DNA of 64,000 nucleotides, taken from positions 1,736,001-1,800,000 of the forward strand of contig NC_050719.1 in assembly GCF_013402915.1 (NCBI RefSeq), given 5' to 3'. The notes beneath the pieces are model-generated. The model was not told the origin of the DNA. It made no database searches and saw only the letters and a program-made list of their open reading frames with translations. The first letter of the stretch is position 1. Each line of letters begins with the position of its first letter. Shown one piece after another: positions 31,350 through 41,166 of this stretch. Made by a program: the position numbers and the translations under genes. Source of the stretch: Zygotorulaspora mrakii (Eukaryota; Ascomycota; Saccharomycetes; Saccharomycetales; Saccharomycetaceae).

Positions 31350-33565
31350 ATATAAGGTTATGAATTTTTTTACTTAGATATATAGTCAACGATCATCGTG
31401 ATGATGTTTCGGGATTGTTGACATGTTTTTTTAGCGATTTATCTATTCTTCTGCAGCTTCTTTTCGATTGTGCAGATAAATTTTCTTTACGGAAATGGTG
31501 TCCTTTGAGTTCACAATAACTTTTTTTCGAAGAATTTATTAACCTTATTTGCTTTCACGGTTCTTTTAGATGGTACTTGTTCTGAAATTGAAACGTCTCC
31601 CTTTTTGTTTCTTTCCAATCACTCGTCGCATAGAATGTGACGCCTTTTTTCGCTTCGCGCTCTTAAATCAAATATCTATATCTCTGACTGTCACCATGTC
31701 GGCCACTCTCTGAACTAGTGTAATAAAAGTTTAAAATTCTCAAAAAAACCTGTTAAAATTTGAGAATATTGGCAATACTGAGTCCGCAAACATGATGTTG
31801 CGTTTCAGGTGCTCTGCCTGGCATTTTCGAGAAACGCCGGATGTATTATTAACGAGTGAGAGTGAATTAAACTTCCTTTATTTATCCTGAGTACTTCAAT
31901 TTATATAGCCATCTTGTTGCTTTAAAAAATTCTGCCGTCTCGCGGATCAAAAAGCTATGGGTAGGTGCAATAGGAAGGTTACTGAATACACAATGTTAGC
32001 TTGCGTGAGAAATATGGTATAAACAAGGAGGTTGCTTTTTATATCACGAAATTTTATGTTGTCTACATCGAACTACTACTGCAACCTGTCGAAAGAAGAT
32101 GGCAACAAGCGATTTGAATGGCAATAATAAGGTTTTGTCAAATATTGGTATTCGTTAGCTCAGCGTTGCAAAACCTTCCAGAAGCTTAAATTTTCTGTTA
32201 CTCTGTGGTGGCCGGAATCTTAATTCTGCAAGATCCCGCAATTTTATACTTTCTGCTAATACAGCTGGCACATACCCACATCCGTTAAACTACACCAGCC
32301 TTTTCACCTCCACGGTTCTCTGTAATACTTCAAGTAGATAAACAACGTTAATATCTCCTCGTAGCTCCAGTAAATATACAATTGGTTGAATGAAATAGTG
32401 TCTTATTCTATTTCAAACCGCGATTTTGTTTACTGATAGCGTTTTCAAACACCTGCTTACAGTTCACATCTGCAGAACAATATTGGACTCCTCGAAACTG
32501 TTGAATTTGATAATTTGAAAATTGGCTTCGGCAAGTAGAAAAATACGTCAAACAAAATAATAGTTACATTCATTATCTCCAAGGAGTAGAATCTGCCTTT
32601 TTATATGCGTTTTCTTCCGTTCCCTTAGAACATGTTGTTGGAAACCCTTGCAGGAATTCTTATTAGTGATGCGGGTAAACACTGGAACTCCGAACAAAGA
32701 GCTAGACAGAAGAGAAAATACTCTTTCCCTCTTGCTATTGAGACATATGACAGTGACTTGGAAATACTGCCAGGGCTAACCCAATAATTTATTTGATGTA
32801 AGCTGTTCCACTCTTATACCCGATAGTAAAATAGTTACATATCTGCGTCCCTGCACTCCACAATAATGTTATCGGTGTCCAAACCAGCTAGCATCCACAA
32901 TTTTGAAAACGAATCACTACTTATCTTTGCCAGTCATAGTCGACTGAATAATGAATCAGTAGCCTTGTCTCAACTTGACACATTTCTTTGAGATATTTCT
33001 GTCGGAAAAGATGGCATTAATTCGCAGCAAAATTGGCTTTCTTGGTGCTTCATCTATAATTTCTTTGCCGTTTTTTTAGTGACAGGAGTTTTTGACAAGT
33101 TTTCAATCACGCCAACATGCGCCGATCTTGGTGAAATCAGTGATGTTGTGCCAGCGATTCTATCATCAATAGTTTTGCAGTGGTCAGAGTTTTGAAATGA
33201 AACGAAACATTAGGAAGCCAAGCACATCCATCTTTCCATATATGTATTTTCTTCTGAAGTCGGTTTGTATTTGTGACATGTTTCATGTTTCATATAATTT
33301 GAATATCCACATGTCAAAGAAAAAAATACTCTTATGCGTGCAATACTTATTTAAATTTTCTGCAATCCATCAATTCAATATTTATTGCTAAGCTTTAGGA
33401 GCTAGGCGATAATCTGTGATCAATATAAACGGTGAGCTGTCCGTCACATCGGATGATGGCATGCCATTTCAAATTTACTAATATGTATCAAAGCTCTTAT
33501 GTTTTTAATCGCTCAACAGTCAATTGGACCTATCACTTTGTAAATGAAATAATGTCATTCGCAAT
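31350..33565. other. Gap of 2.2 kb without a recognisable gene
   Basis: AT-rich between the convergent AAD and flavin monooxygenase genes. Open stretches at 33.06-33.19 kb (minus) and 33.2-33.6 kb (plus) are short and have no known motif. No repeat recognised. Confidence 0.4.
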
Positions 33566-35167
33566 TCAACCTGTAGGTAACGTTGCTTCAACTAGTATTC
33601 TTTTATTCTTTATTTGGTAGAATAATCTTTCCGCAGTGGCAGCAGAGGCGTTCATATCATCCAGATGATTTTCATCGAATATATCTGAACTTTTGCGTCC
33701 CTTTGGCAAAAACTCAGATGCCTCATTCACATACTCTGGAAAGTTAGAGACGGAATAATAATGGTACAGTACGCTTTTGCTCCTTTCGACAATCTTCTTT
33801 TTCTCTGAAGCGACCTGAAACTCCTTAGCTGGGAGTTTGCCGTTGTTTGTCCACATGCCGGCTATGGTCGCAGCAGCCAGCTCAAATGATGGCCACTTGA
33901 ATGGTGACACAGTCACGCCCACAAATGCCAGTGTTGGATCCTCGATAGCGAAGGAGTTGAGATATAAACCACCGATCATGGATGACCCATCCGGGATGCC
34001 ATTTCTATGAAAAATACGGACGCCAGTCTCTTCGGAGTTTAAAAAGGTGTAATGCCAGTGGTAGCCTGTTGAGAAGATTATATAGTCGACTGCATCGACG
34101 GAGGAATTATCCTCGAAAATAATTTTTTTTCCATTGGATGCTATCACTTCTTTTATCCTTGGTTTAACAATGATACCATCAGAATTTGCTGCATTCGTTA
34201 ACCATTTATAGATTTCCTCCTTACCAGTCGTTCTTGAGACAATAACCTGTTTGGCAATGGGGAAAGTATACTGTAGAATATCTATACCACTTAGGCCTGT
34301 TCCCACAAAAAGACAAACTTTGTCCTTGAAGATATCTGGGTTCCTATAAGATTTTGAATGGAGGACACTCGAAGGTAATTCTTTATTCCACGATGACAGG
34401 CCCTTTATATGGGGTACATACGGGACCGAGTAGTGCCCTGTGGCTACAACGATAGCATCAAAATATTCGGTATACCATTGCGCCATCAATCCATTTTCTG
34501 TACTGTGCTTTACAATGAGTTTCCATTTCTTGCCATCTGGGGTTTTACAAATACGGGCAACTTCAGAGTTGAATCTAACTTTGCCAGCTAAATTGTGTTC
34601 CTCAGCAAAGTCGAGGAGACGATTTGTTATTTCACCGTTTGGAACCAAGGGCTCTAAAATATCTCTGGTGGAACCCTCACATCCAGTTCTGTCCTTGTGG
34701 GGAATGAATGAGTTTTTAAGGTATCTGCTAGGAACATTTGAATATAAATGCTTGTAAATACCACTACTACTCCACCTGTAACTACCAGGGTGGTTTTTTG
34801 TCTCCAAAGGATTCTTCAACGTATATTCTTCCACTCCAAACTGTTCAGGCAATGCCGTTTCAGGTCTCAAAACATAAGGATCATTATATCTCTCTGTTTC
34901 TAGCATTGATTGCGAAATAGTATCCGGATTCTCAAAACTTGGTGACCAGATTCCGCCAATTTTTGCAGTTTGTTCGAATAATACCACTTTACTAAAAGCT
35001 GGGTCTTCATTTGAGATTGAATTATCAAGCTCGCCATTCTGCTTGTACCTAATGGTGGTGGAACCGTCATTCTTAGTATTTAATAATTCAAAAAGAGTTG
35101 TAATGCCGGCTGCACCTCCTCCAATAATTGCCACAGTGTTGATTTGAAAACCATCCTTTACTGTCAT
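33566..35167 (-). CDS. Flavin-containing monooxygenase (FMO/BVMO-like)
   Basis: FAD- and NADPH-dependent monooxygenase acting on soft nucleophiles (N or S) or ketones. It has 533 residues, much longer than S. cerevisiae Fmo1 (373). FAD dinucleotide-binding motif: VAIIGGGAAGITTLFEL at residues about 11-27. FMO-type linker: LHSKSYRNPDIF. NADPH motif: CLFVGTGLSGIDIL. The ATGHYSVP segment is the FATGY-like block. It lies head-to-tail 565 bp downstream of the FMNH2-dependent monooxygenase. The upstream region carries two facing Met31/Met32-type cores. Together these suggest oxidation of a sulfur compound, but N-oxidation or Baeyer-Villiger activity cannot be excluded. Confidence 0.9.
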   Translation of the reverse strand: MTVKDGFQINTVAIIGGGAAGITTLFELLNTKNDGSTTIRYKQNGELDNSISNEDPAFSKVVLFEQTAKIGGIWSPSFENPDTISQSMLETERYNDPYVLRPETALPEQFGVEEYTLKNPLETKNHPGSYRWSSSGIYKHLYSNVPSRYLKNSFIPHKDRTGCEGSTRDILEPLVPNGEITNRLLDFAEEHNLAGKVRFNSEVARICKTPDGKKWKLIVKHSTENGLMAQWYTEYFDAIVVATGHYSVPYVPHIKGLSSWNKELPSSVLHSKSYRNPDIFKDKVCLFVGTGLSGIDILQYTFPIAKQVIVSRTTGKEEIYKWLTNAANSDGIIVKPRIKEVIASNGKKIIFEDNSSVDAVDYIIFSTGYHWHYTFLNSEETGVRIFHRNGIPDGSSMIGGLYLNSFAIEDPTLAFVGVTVSPFKWPSFELAAATIAGMWTNNGKLPAKEFQVASEKKKIVERSKSVLYHYYSVSNFPEYVNEASEFLPKGRKSSDIFDENHLDDMNASAATAERLFYQIKNKRILVEATLPTG

Positions 35168-35416
35168 AATTACACCCTCTTATACCTGCAGCCTCCAAAA
35201 TGTTCTGCTCCTCAAATACGCTCTCCTTTAATTCAAGGGACATGAATGAAACATCTTTCAAATTGCAAAATAATCGTTGATTTTCGACTTATATAGAAGT
35301 TATTCATGACTGTTTTCGTTATTTACAATTCAATATCATCCGCTCTACTGCTGGCACCGGTTTTCGTTGGTGCCCAAAAATTATCTAAAACTTTGAGTCG
35401 CTTTGACTGAAGTCTT

Positions 35417-35434
35417 CCACAGTTTTTTGTGGCG
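35417..35434. promoter_or_regulatory. Met31/Met32-type sites upstream of the flavin monooxygenase
   Basis: CCACAGTTT (35417-35425) is the exact reverse complement of the Met31/32 core AAACTGTGG. TGTGGCG (35428-35434) is a second core facing the other way, so CCACA and TGTGG form an inverted repeat. They lie 250-267 bp upstream of the ATG. Sulfur-limitation control is inferred. Confidence 0.45.
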
Positions 35435-35732
35435 CCGTCAACTCAAATATATAATGATTAACTTTTATCAATGATCAAGATACCATTGGAGATAACCCAT
35501 CGATAACAAATAAAAGATATAGTGCTTTCTAAAATCACAATCGCGACGGTATTTTCAGGTATTGACACTTTCTAACCATTAGACACACTACCTAAAATAT
35601 AATATATGCATATTTAATTCTTCGAAGATCTCATATGAGTGATTGAATTATTCAGTCTAATTAATCATGAATAGTGCTTCTTTGAAGCAGAGACACTGTA
35701 TATGTATTAAAGCTCAACAATTTCTGTCTTCA

Positions 35733-37259
35733 TCATACTTTATTCAAACGACTTTCATAATCTTGCTTGGACTCATCAGATGCCCAGTTCAAAGTGTAGG
35801 CCGGATGAGTAACATCGAGAGTTTTTTGCCCAAAGAGCTGCTCCCTGAAGGTGAGGTATTCACTTCTTTCGTCGGTATCGGGATAATCTCTTCTGGCAAG
35901 ACCACGGTCTCTCAACACAGGCAAAAGCTTGTCAACAATTTCCTCATAGCTCTGTGGTAGCACAGTGTATGCAAAATTAAAGCCATCAATGTCAGATATA
36001 TCAACCCATTCCTGAATGGTATCTGCGACCTCTCTGGGTGTCCCAATAATTAAGGGGCCGCTACCACCAACTTTAATTTCCTGGACTATGGCTCTTTTTG
36101 TCCATTTTTCAACTCTGGGATGTGCATTTTGCCATTTTTTCACTGCCGATGCAACTGCTAGATGCTCAACGTTCGTCAAAACTTCTTCATCCCCAAATTT
36201 GTCGATATCCACACCAGTCCACCCAGAGAACATTGCCTTTGCACCTTCTTCATCAGAGTACCGCAGATATTCTAGGTACCGACTTTCAGCCTCTTCGTGC
36301 GTGTCACCTAAGATCACAGTTATCAAAGCCAAAAACTTCATTTTAGTCGGATCCCGACCGTATTTATTCTGTGCAATCAATTTGATATCCCTGACAGATT
36401 TTTCCAAATCTTCTGGTGTCAATGATGCCAAAAAGATTACTTCCGCATTCCTGGCAGCCAACTCTATACCACGGGATGAGGTTCCAGCCTGTATAATCAC
36501 TGGGAGCTTTTGTTGACTTGGTGATGTAATTCCAGGCCCTGGCACTTTGAAATACTTCCCAACATGATTGATATGTCTCAATCCCTCTGGGTCCGTGAAA
36601 ATTCCGTTTTCTCTGTCCAACTTCACAGCACCATCCTGCCAAGAGCTCAAAAACAACTTTAAAACGACTTCAACAAATTCTTCAGCACGTTTGTAACGTT
36701 CTTGGCTGCTTGGAAGAGTCTCTCCATTCAGCAGATTCCTTGACGCGCTGTCCAAATAAGACGTTACGATGTTCCAACCAACTCTACCATTTGTTATGAG
36801 ATCCAAGGTTCCCAATCTTCTGGCAAGATGATAGGGCTGCTCACTAATGGTAGATATGGTAATACCGAAGGCCAACTTTGATGTCACATAAGCCATCAAG
36901 GGGATAAAATAACTTGGGTCAGATATGGGCCATTGCGCTCCGGTTTTAGCTACCGGCCCAAAGTTCTGCCCCCCTTTGTAAACATCGTACGGACCTAAAA
37001 CATCTGCCAGAAAAACCGTGTGGAACTTGCCTCTTTCTAACAGCTTAGCCAGGTCGGTACAATACGTAGGGGTTTGGTATAACTGTGTCGACTTGTCATT
37101 GGGGTGTCTCCAAATACCAATTGTCTGGTTACCAGCAGCTCCCATCAAGAAAGCATTGATTATTAATTCTTTTTTTCTCTGTGGGTGGGGTTTTGCCTTT
37201 TTAGCTGCTGCCACATTATCAATCTTAGATAATTTTCTCTTGCCGTTGTCTGTCGTCAT
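35733..37259 (-). CDS. FMNH2-dependent monooxygenase, NtaA/SnaA/DszA family
   Basis: Bacterial-luciferase-fold flavin monooxygenase, 508 residues. The family includes nitrilotriacetate and EDTA monooxygenases, dibenzothiophene-sulfone monooxygenase and pristinamycin synthase A. Landmarks: IGIWRHPND near the start, the FHTVFLADVLGPYD strand, GRVGWNIVTSYLDSASRN (the family's hallmark NxVTS), ERYKRAEEFVEVV and VIIQAGTSSRGIELAA. The first about 30 residues are Lys-rich and extra compared with bacterial forms. These enzymes need a separate flavin reductase; none is obvious here, although the divergent MDR-type reductase could supply reducing power. No S. cerevisiae S288C counterpart is known to me. 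The family is mainly bacterial, so old horizontal transfer is plausible. Intact. Confidence 0.93.
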   Translation of the reverse strand: MTTDNGKRKLSKIDNVAAAKKAKPHPQRKKELIINAFLMGAAGNQTIGIWRHPNDKSTQLYQTPTYCTDLAKLLERGKFHTVFLADVLGPYDVYKGGQNFGPVAKTGAQWPISDPSYFIPLMAYVTSKLAFGITISTISEQPYHLARRLGTLDLITNGRVGWNIVTSYLDSASRNLLNGETLPSSQERYKRAEEFVEVVLKLFLSSWQDGAVKLDRENGIFTDPEGLRHINHVGKYFKVPGPGITSPSQQKLPVIIQAGTSSRGIELAARNAEVIFLASLTPEDLEKSVRDIKLIAQNKYGRDPTKMKFLALITVILGDTHEEAESRYLEYLRYSDEEGAKAMFSGWTGVDIDKFGDEEVLTNVEHLAVASAVKKWQNAHPRVEKWTKRAIVQEIKVGGSGPLIIGTPREVADTIQEWVDISDIDGFNFAYTVLPQSYEEIVDKLLPVLRDRGLARRDYPDTDERSEYLTFREQLFGQKTLDVTHPAYTLNWASDESKQDYESRLNKV

Positions 37260-37467
37260 TGCTTTACAATACAGTCAAAAAAATCCAACACACGCCTACG
37301 AGTGCCTGATATTCTCGACCTCATGAAACTTTTGCATCTTCCCTTTCTGAACCCATGATCTATATACTAATCTTGATATATATTTTTCTGGCTGTCCGTT
37401 CGAGAACCTCTTATGGTAATGCTTGTGGTATAAGTGGTTGACAGAGCATTTAGTCTTTGTCTTCGGG

Positions 37468-37475
37468 CGCCACAG
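37468..37475. promoter_or_regulatory. Met31/Met32-like site in a divergent promoter
   Basis: CGCCACAG (reverse complement CTGTGGCG), 209 bp upstream of the FMNH2-monooxygenase ATG and about 290 bp upstream of the MDR gene. It matches the CTGTGGC part of the Met31/32 consensus but not the AAA flank. Two such octamers are expected by chance in the window. Confidence 0.35.
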
Positions 37476-37764
37476 AAGACCGGCACCCGGAATTAACAGG
37501 ACCTGTTCCATGAAGTGCTGAATGAATTAACATCGTGGTGTCCTCCTCAATTTGTTATGGTCATATCAAACTTTCAATAGAAAGCAATTTAAGTGGAGTT
37601 TCTTAAATTTCGTTTCTTGAACCGATAAGTGCTGTTTCTAATTGGACAAGAGATCTGCCTTATTTATTCAAAGAGTATAAAAATGTAGATTCAGATGCAA
37701 GGCCGAACCCTGAGAAATTTGAAGAATATAGGTGCTCAAAAACATAATTATATTGTGGCGCAGG

Positions 37765-38982
37765 ATGTTAAAAAGGAGGATTGATGATCCATCCTACTGT
37801 TTTGAGGAAAGTTCTCAGAAAAGTGTAGAAAAAGTGGGAAGCTTCAAATCAAGAAGGCTTTTTGAAAATGAAAGTCCATCCATAATTGTGCCAAGATTTC
37901 AAAAAGGCCTAATTATTTCAACGTTTGAGAAAGATTTAGTTGCCTGCGCCAGTTTACCTGTCACCAAGCAATTAAAAGAGTACGAAATTCTTGTTCAAAA
38001 CGAATATGTTGGCTTGAACCATGTGGATTGGAAGTCCAAAAAGTACAGGTTCAATATATATTCTTTTCCATGGGTTAATGGCCGAGAGTGCAGTGGAATT
38101 GTGATTAAACAAGGCCCCAAGGTGGACAAAAAAAAATTCCCGATTTTTTCAGAAGTATTCTTGGCCAGCACATCTTACCGAGACCTGAAAACTTCAACTT
38201 TTCAAGAGTACACGGTTTTTGATTCCCGGTTGGTTTGGAGAATTCCACAGCATAAACTGCCCATTGGTTTAGTTCAAAATAAATTTGGTCTTGAATTCGC
38301 CGCTGGAATTGGTGTGGCACTAGTGACAGCTGGTTCAGCAATCTCCACTATTGTAGATTTGACAGTAGAGGTACAAAAAAATAACGACAAAGCGCAAAAC
38401 ATTGCAATATGGGGTGGTAGCTCTTCTGTAGGACTTTATGTCATACAATTGGCCAAAGCCTGCAAAAAATTCGACAAAATTGTTATTATATCTTCAAGCA
38501 AACACAAAGATTATCTAAAAGAGCTAGGCGCAACCCATGTGATAGATCGTTTTCAACCTGCAGAGAGAATCTTGGAAGAGATTGCGGATCTTTGTCCGGA
38601 AGGTGTCAATTATGGAATTGATGTGATATCCAAAGAAACAGCCACTGTATTGTCCAAAATATTGGAACACGGTAACACCGAAACCAAGAAGCTAGTTTGC
38701 ATTGTTGGACTCCCCGAGGGTACAACTGAGTGTGTGAGAAAAAATTTAAAAACAAAGTTAATAATTGAAACTGTAAATATAAAGAAGTTTCATGAAGATA
38801 TTAGATTTGGTTCTTGGTTCGTTAGTTATACTTCCAAGCTTTTTGAAACTGATCAGTTAAAGCCTATAAAATCCTTGAAAGTTTTTAAATCACTTGGCAG
38901 CTTTGGCGAAGGTATAATGAATGGTCTGAAAGAATTGGAAGATAAAGGGGCAAGTGCTGAGAAGTTTGTTGCAAGTTTATAG
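37765..38982 (+). CDS. MDR-family zinc-free oxidoreductase (quinone/enoyl reductase type)
   Basis: Medium-chain dehydrogenase/reductase of about 405 residues, similar to the yeast YCR102C/YLR460C/YNL134C group. Blocks: YEILVQNEYVGLNHVDWKS (catalytic-domain start), FPWVNGRECSGIVIKQGP, FQEYTVFD, and the nucleotide-binding IAIWGGSSSVGLYVIQLAKA with SSSKHKDYLKELGATHVID. It lacks the Cys/His zinc ligands of alcohol dehydrogenases, so quinone or enone reduction is likely. I chose the ATG at 37765; the frame is open 33 bp further upstream but only from a GTG. The N-terminus is about 45 residues longer than usual. It shares its promoter with the FMNH2-dependent monooxygenase. Role in that pathway is inferred from position only. 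Confidence 0.85.
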   Translation: MLKRRIDDPSYCFEESSQKSVEKVGSFKSRRLFENESPSIIVPRFQKGLIISTFEKDLVACASLPVTKQLKEYEILVQNEYVGLNHVDWKSKKYRFNIYSFPWVNGRECSGIVIKQGPKVDKKKFPIFSEVFLASTSYRDLKTSTFQEYTVFDSRLVWRIPQHKLPIGLVQNKFGLEFAAGIGVALVTAGSAISTIVDLTVEVQKNNDKAQNIAIWGGSSSVGLYVIQLAKACKKFDKIVIISSSKHKDYLKELGATHVIDRFQPAERILEEIADLCPEGVNYGIDVISKETATVLSKILEHGNTETKKLVCIVGLPEGTTECVRKNLKTKLIIETVNIKKFHEDIRFGSWFVSYTSKLFETDQLKPIKSLKVFKSLGSFGEGIMNGLKELEDKGASAEKFVASL

Positions 38983-39465
38983 TTTTCAATTATTTCAGCA
39001 TCCCTGTCTATATAAGATAATACCTCAAAATATATATCGATATATAAAATAAAAAATCAAAACGTATTTTACGAGGAAATTGTTTTCGACAATGGTTCCG
39101 TTTGCTTGTTCATTGTGTTATTCTCGTCATGCAAAGTTTTAGAAATAATTACCACCGATAAATAAAAAGGAAAATATTTCTTTCGGTATTGATTTTGGGG
39201 AAAATGTGTGTTTTTTAGCGAGTTTTTTATGTCTCTAAATGTGGTGGGGTTTTGCAAAACTCTGGCACCTGGCACCTGGCGCCCGCCCTGGCGCCAGGCC
39301 GGACACTGAGCAAACGCGCCACAAATATTAAGCTAAAGACTTTTAAAGAATAACTACGAATAATACGGTATAAAATTGTGAAAACGATGAAGATATAAAA
39401 AGTCACAGGTATCGAAGAAAGTGCATGGACTTACTTTCAAGGGGTAGGACAAATAAATAGAACAA
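38983..39465. other. MFS transporter upstream region
   Basis: Contains a GC-rich palindromic island (39262-39300) and, from 39309, a stretch homologous to 61.06-61.2 kb. A TTTGTGGCG-type motif (CGCCACAAA at 39317-39325) is shared with the 61 kb copy, where it overlaps codons of a relic gene, so it may be a coding leftover rather than a Met31/32 site. Confidence 0.5.
39262..39300. repeat. GC-rich island with tandem heptamers and a 12-bp palindrome
   Basis: Three heptamers in tandem (CTGGCAC, CTGGCAC, CTGGCGC; 39262-39282) followed by the perfect palindrome CCTGGCGCCAGG (39287-39298). It lies directly before the point where similarity to the 61 kb copy begins (39309) and contrasts strongly with the AT-rich flanks. 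Confidence 0.6.
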
Positions 39466-41166
39466 ATGTCTGCCATTAAAGGTTTTGAAGAAAAAGGCAT
39501 TGTAATTGATGAAGTTGAAGAAGTCTCATCAAAAAGCATACAGAACGTATTCCAGACTCATCAGTCTGAGGATCTCGTCACAGCGAACGTTCGAGAAATA
39601 TGTGAGAAGTATGACTTGCTCGAATATGAGGACCTCCTAGTAAGAGGGGCTTTGCTTGCTAATAGACCTGAAGTTATTGAGAGTGAAGAATACTCTGAAG
39701 CTGAGAGGGAATCTATCCGGAGAGAAACAACACATCCACTGTTATCCCTTTCTCGGTCAATGATTCTCGCAGCTATCTGTACTTCTTGTGCTGCTATAAA
39801 CTTTGGGATGGACGAAAGTGCGGTAGGAGGTGCACAGTTGCAGTATCAAAAGCAATTCAACATCACAGACGTCAATATCCAGGGATTAACAGTGGCTGCA
39901 CCTTATCTAGCGGCAGCAGTGTTTGGTGCGCCCTTGACTGTTTTTTTAAGCAACCATGTCGGGAGGAGATGGGTTGTGTTTATCAGCTGTTTAATCGCTT
40001 TTGTAGGATCCCTGATTCAAGGCTTTTCAAACGGGCTTGCCTCAATGTTGTTTTCAAGGTTGCTTATGGGAATTGGTATGGGACTAAACTCTTCAACTGT
40101 GCCTATATACACAGCTGAATGCTCACCCGCAATTTGTAGAGGAGCCGTTCTTATGCTTTGGCAAACATTTATCGCTTTGGGAGTAGCACTCGGATCTATT
40201 TTCAACCGGGCTTTCGTTGGGCTTAATGGTTCGTTATCTTGGAGATTAATGATTGGATCCTCAGCAGTTCCACCCCTTTTAACTGCAGCTTTGATATTTT
40301 TCCCACCAGAATCCCCCAGATGGTTGATTGTCAATGGAAAGTTTAAAGAATCTTACAAGTCTTTAATTGGACTGAGATCATGTGAGTTATCTGGTTCTAG
40401 AGATTTTTATATCCTTTACGAGTCTCTCCAATGTGAATCACAGCTCGAAACGCGGCTCACAAAATGGGAACAGTTTATCTCGCTATTCACTGAGCCAAGA
40501 AATAGGTTTGCGCTGATTGTATCTTCAATAGGAATACTTGGTCAGCAATATGGTGGTGTAAATATTTTGGTCTCCTACACTACAGCAATTTTGACCAACG
40601 CTGGTATTGACCCCGTGACAGCCATTGGTGGTTCAATTGGTATTGGAGGGGGTTGTTTTCTAGCTACATTCCTGTCGAGTCAACTAATTGATAGGTATGG
40701 GAGAAGAAAAATGCTTCTTCTTACTCTTCCTGTTGAAGGTATCTGTCTATTTTGGCTGGGAGGAGTGATCAACATTTCGAATGATCAGACACGTTTGGGC
40801 CTAGGATTGGCTGCAATGTATGTTTACGTTCTCTTTTATGGTACAGGAATTGGTCCTGTAAGTTTTACATTGGTTGCTGAGACTCCATCGATCTCTGTTA
40901 GAATGGCCCACAGTGCCTTCTGCATGAGTTTGAATTGGATATTAGATTTCTGTCTGAGTATGACTTGGCCGAAAATGAATTCCCAAATGACTACTTCAGG
41001 AGGTCTCTACTTCTATGGTGCATTCAACTTTGTGACCTGGACTCTTGCGTATTTATGCATTCCAGAAACTAAAGAGTTCACACTGGAACAACTTGATGAG
41101 GTCTTTTCTAAAGGTATCAAGCCGTTTTTTAAAAACAAGTTAAAAAGACTTTTTCGCAAACACTGA
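39466..41166 (+). CDS. MFS sugar-porter-family transporter
   Basis: Plasma-membrane permease of 566 residues with 12 predicted helices. A cytosolic N-tail of about 100 acidic residues precedes helix 1. Sugar-porter motifs: helix 1 segment CAAINFGMDESAVGGAQ, NHVGRRWVVF (R-G-R-R loop), RLLMGIGMGLNSSTVPIYTAE, PPESPRWL after helix 6, LGQQYGGVNILVSYTT in helix 7, DRYGRRKM, and PETKEFTLEQLDE at the C-terminus. It is distant from HXT and maltose permeases; the substrate may be a polyol, inositol-like compound or an organic acid. It follows the two monooxygenases and the MDR gene. A copy truncated after about 100 codons, with related upstream DNA, lies at 61.2 kb. Confidence 0.9.
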   Translation: MSAIKGFEEKGIVIDEVEEVSSKSIQNVFQTHQSEDLVTANVREICEKYDLLEYEDLLVRGALLANRPEVIESEEYSEAERESIRRETTHPLLSLSRSMILAAICTSCAAINFGMDESAVGGAQLQYQKQFNITDVNIQGLTVAAPYLAAAVFGAPLTVFLSNHVGRRWVVFISCLIAFVGSLIQGFSNGLASMLFSRLLMGIGMGLNSSTVPIYTAECSPAICRGAVLMLWQTFIALGVALGSIFNRAFVGLNGSLSWRLMIGSSAVPPLLTAALIFFPPESPRWLIVNGKFKESYKSLIGLRSCELSGSRDFYILYESLQCESQLETRLTKWEQFISLFTEPRNRFALIVSSIGILGQQYGGVNILVSYTTAILTNAGIDPVTAIGGSIGIGGGCFLATFLSSQLIDRYGRRKMLLLTLPVEGICLFWLGGVINISNDQTRLGLGLAAMYVYVLFYGTGIGPVSFTLVAETPSISVRMAHSAFCMSLNWILDFCLSMTWPKMNSQMTTSGGLYFYGAFNFVTWTLAYLCIPETKEFTLEQLDEVFSKGIKPFFKNKLKRLFRKH

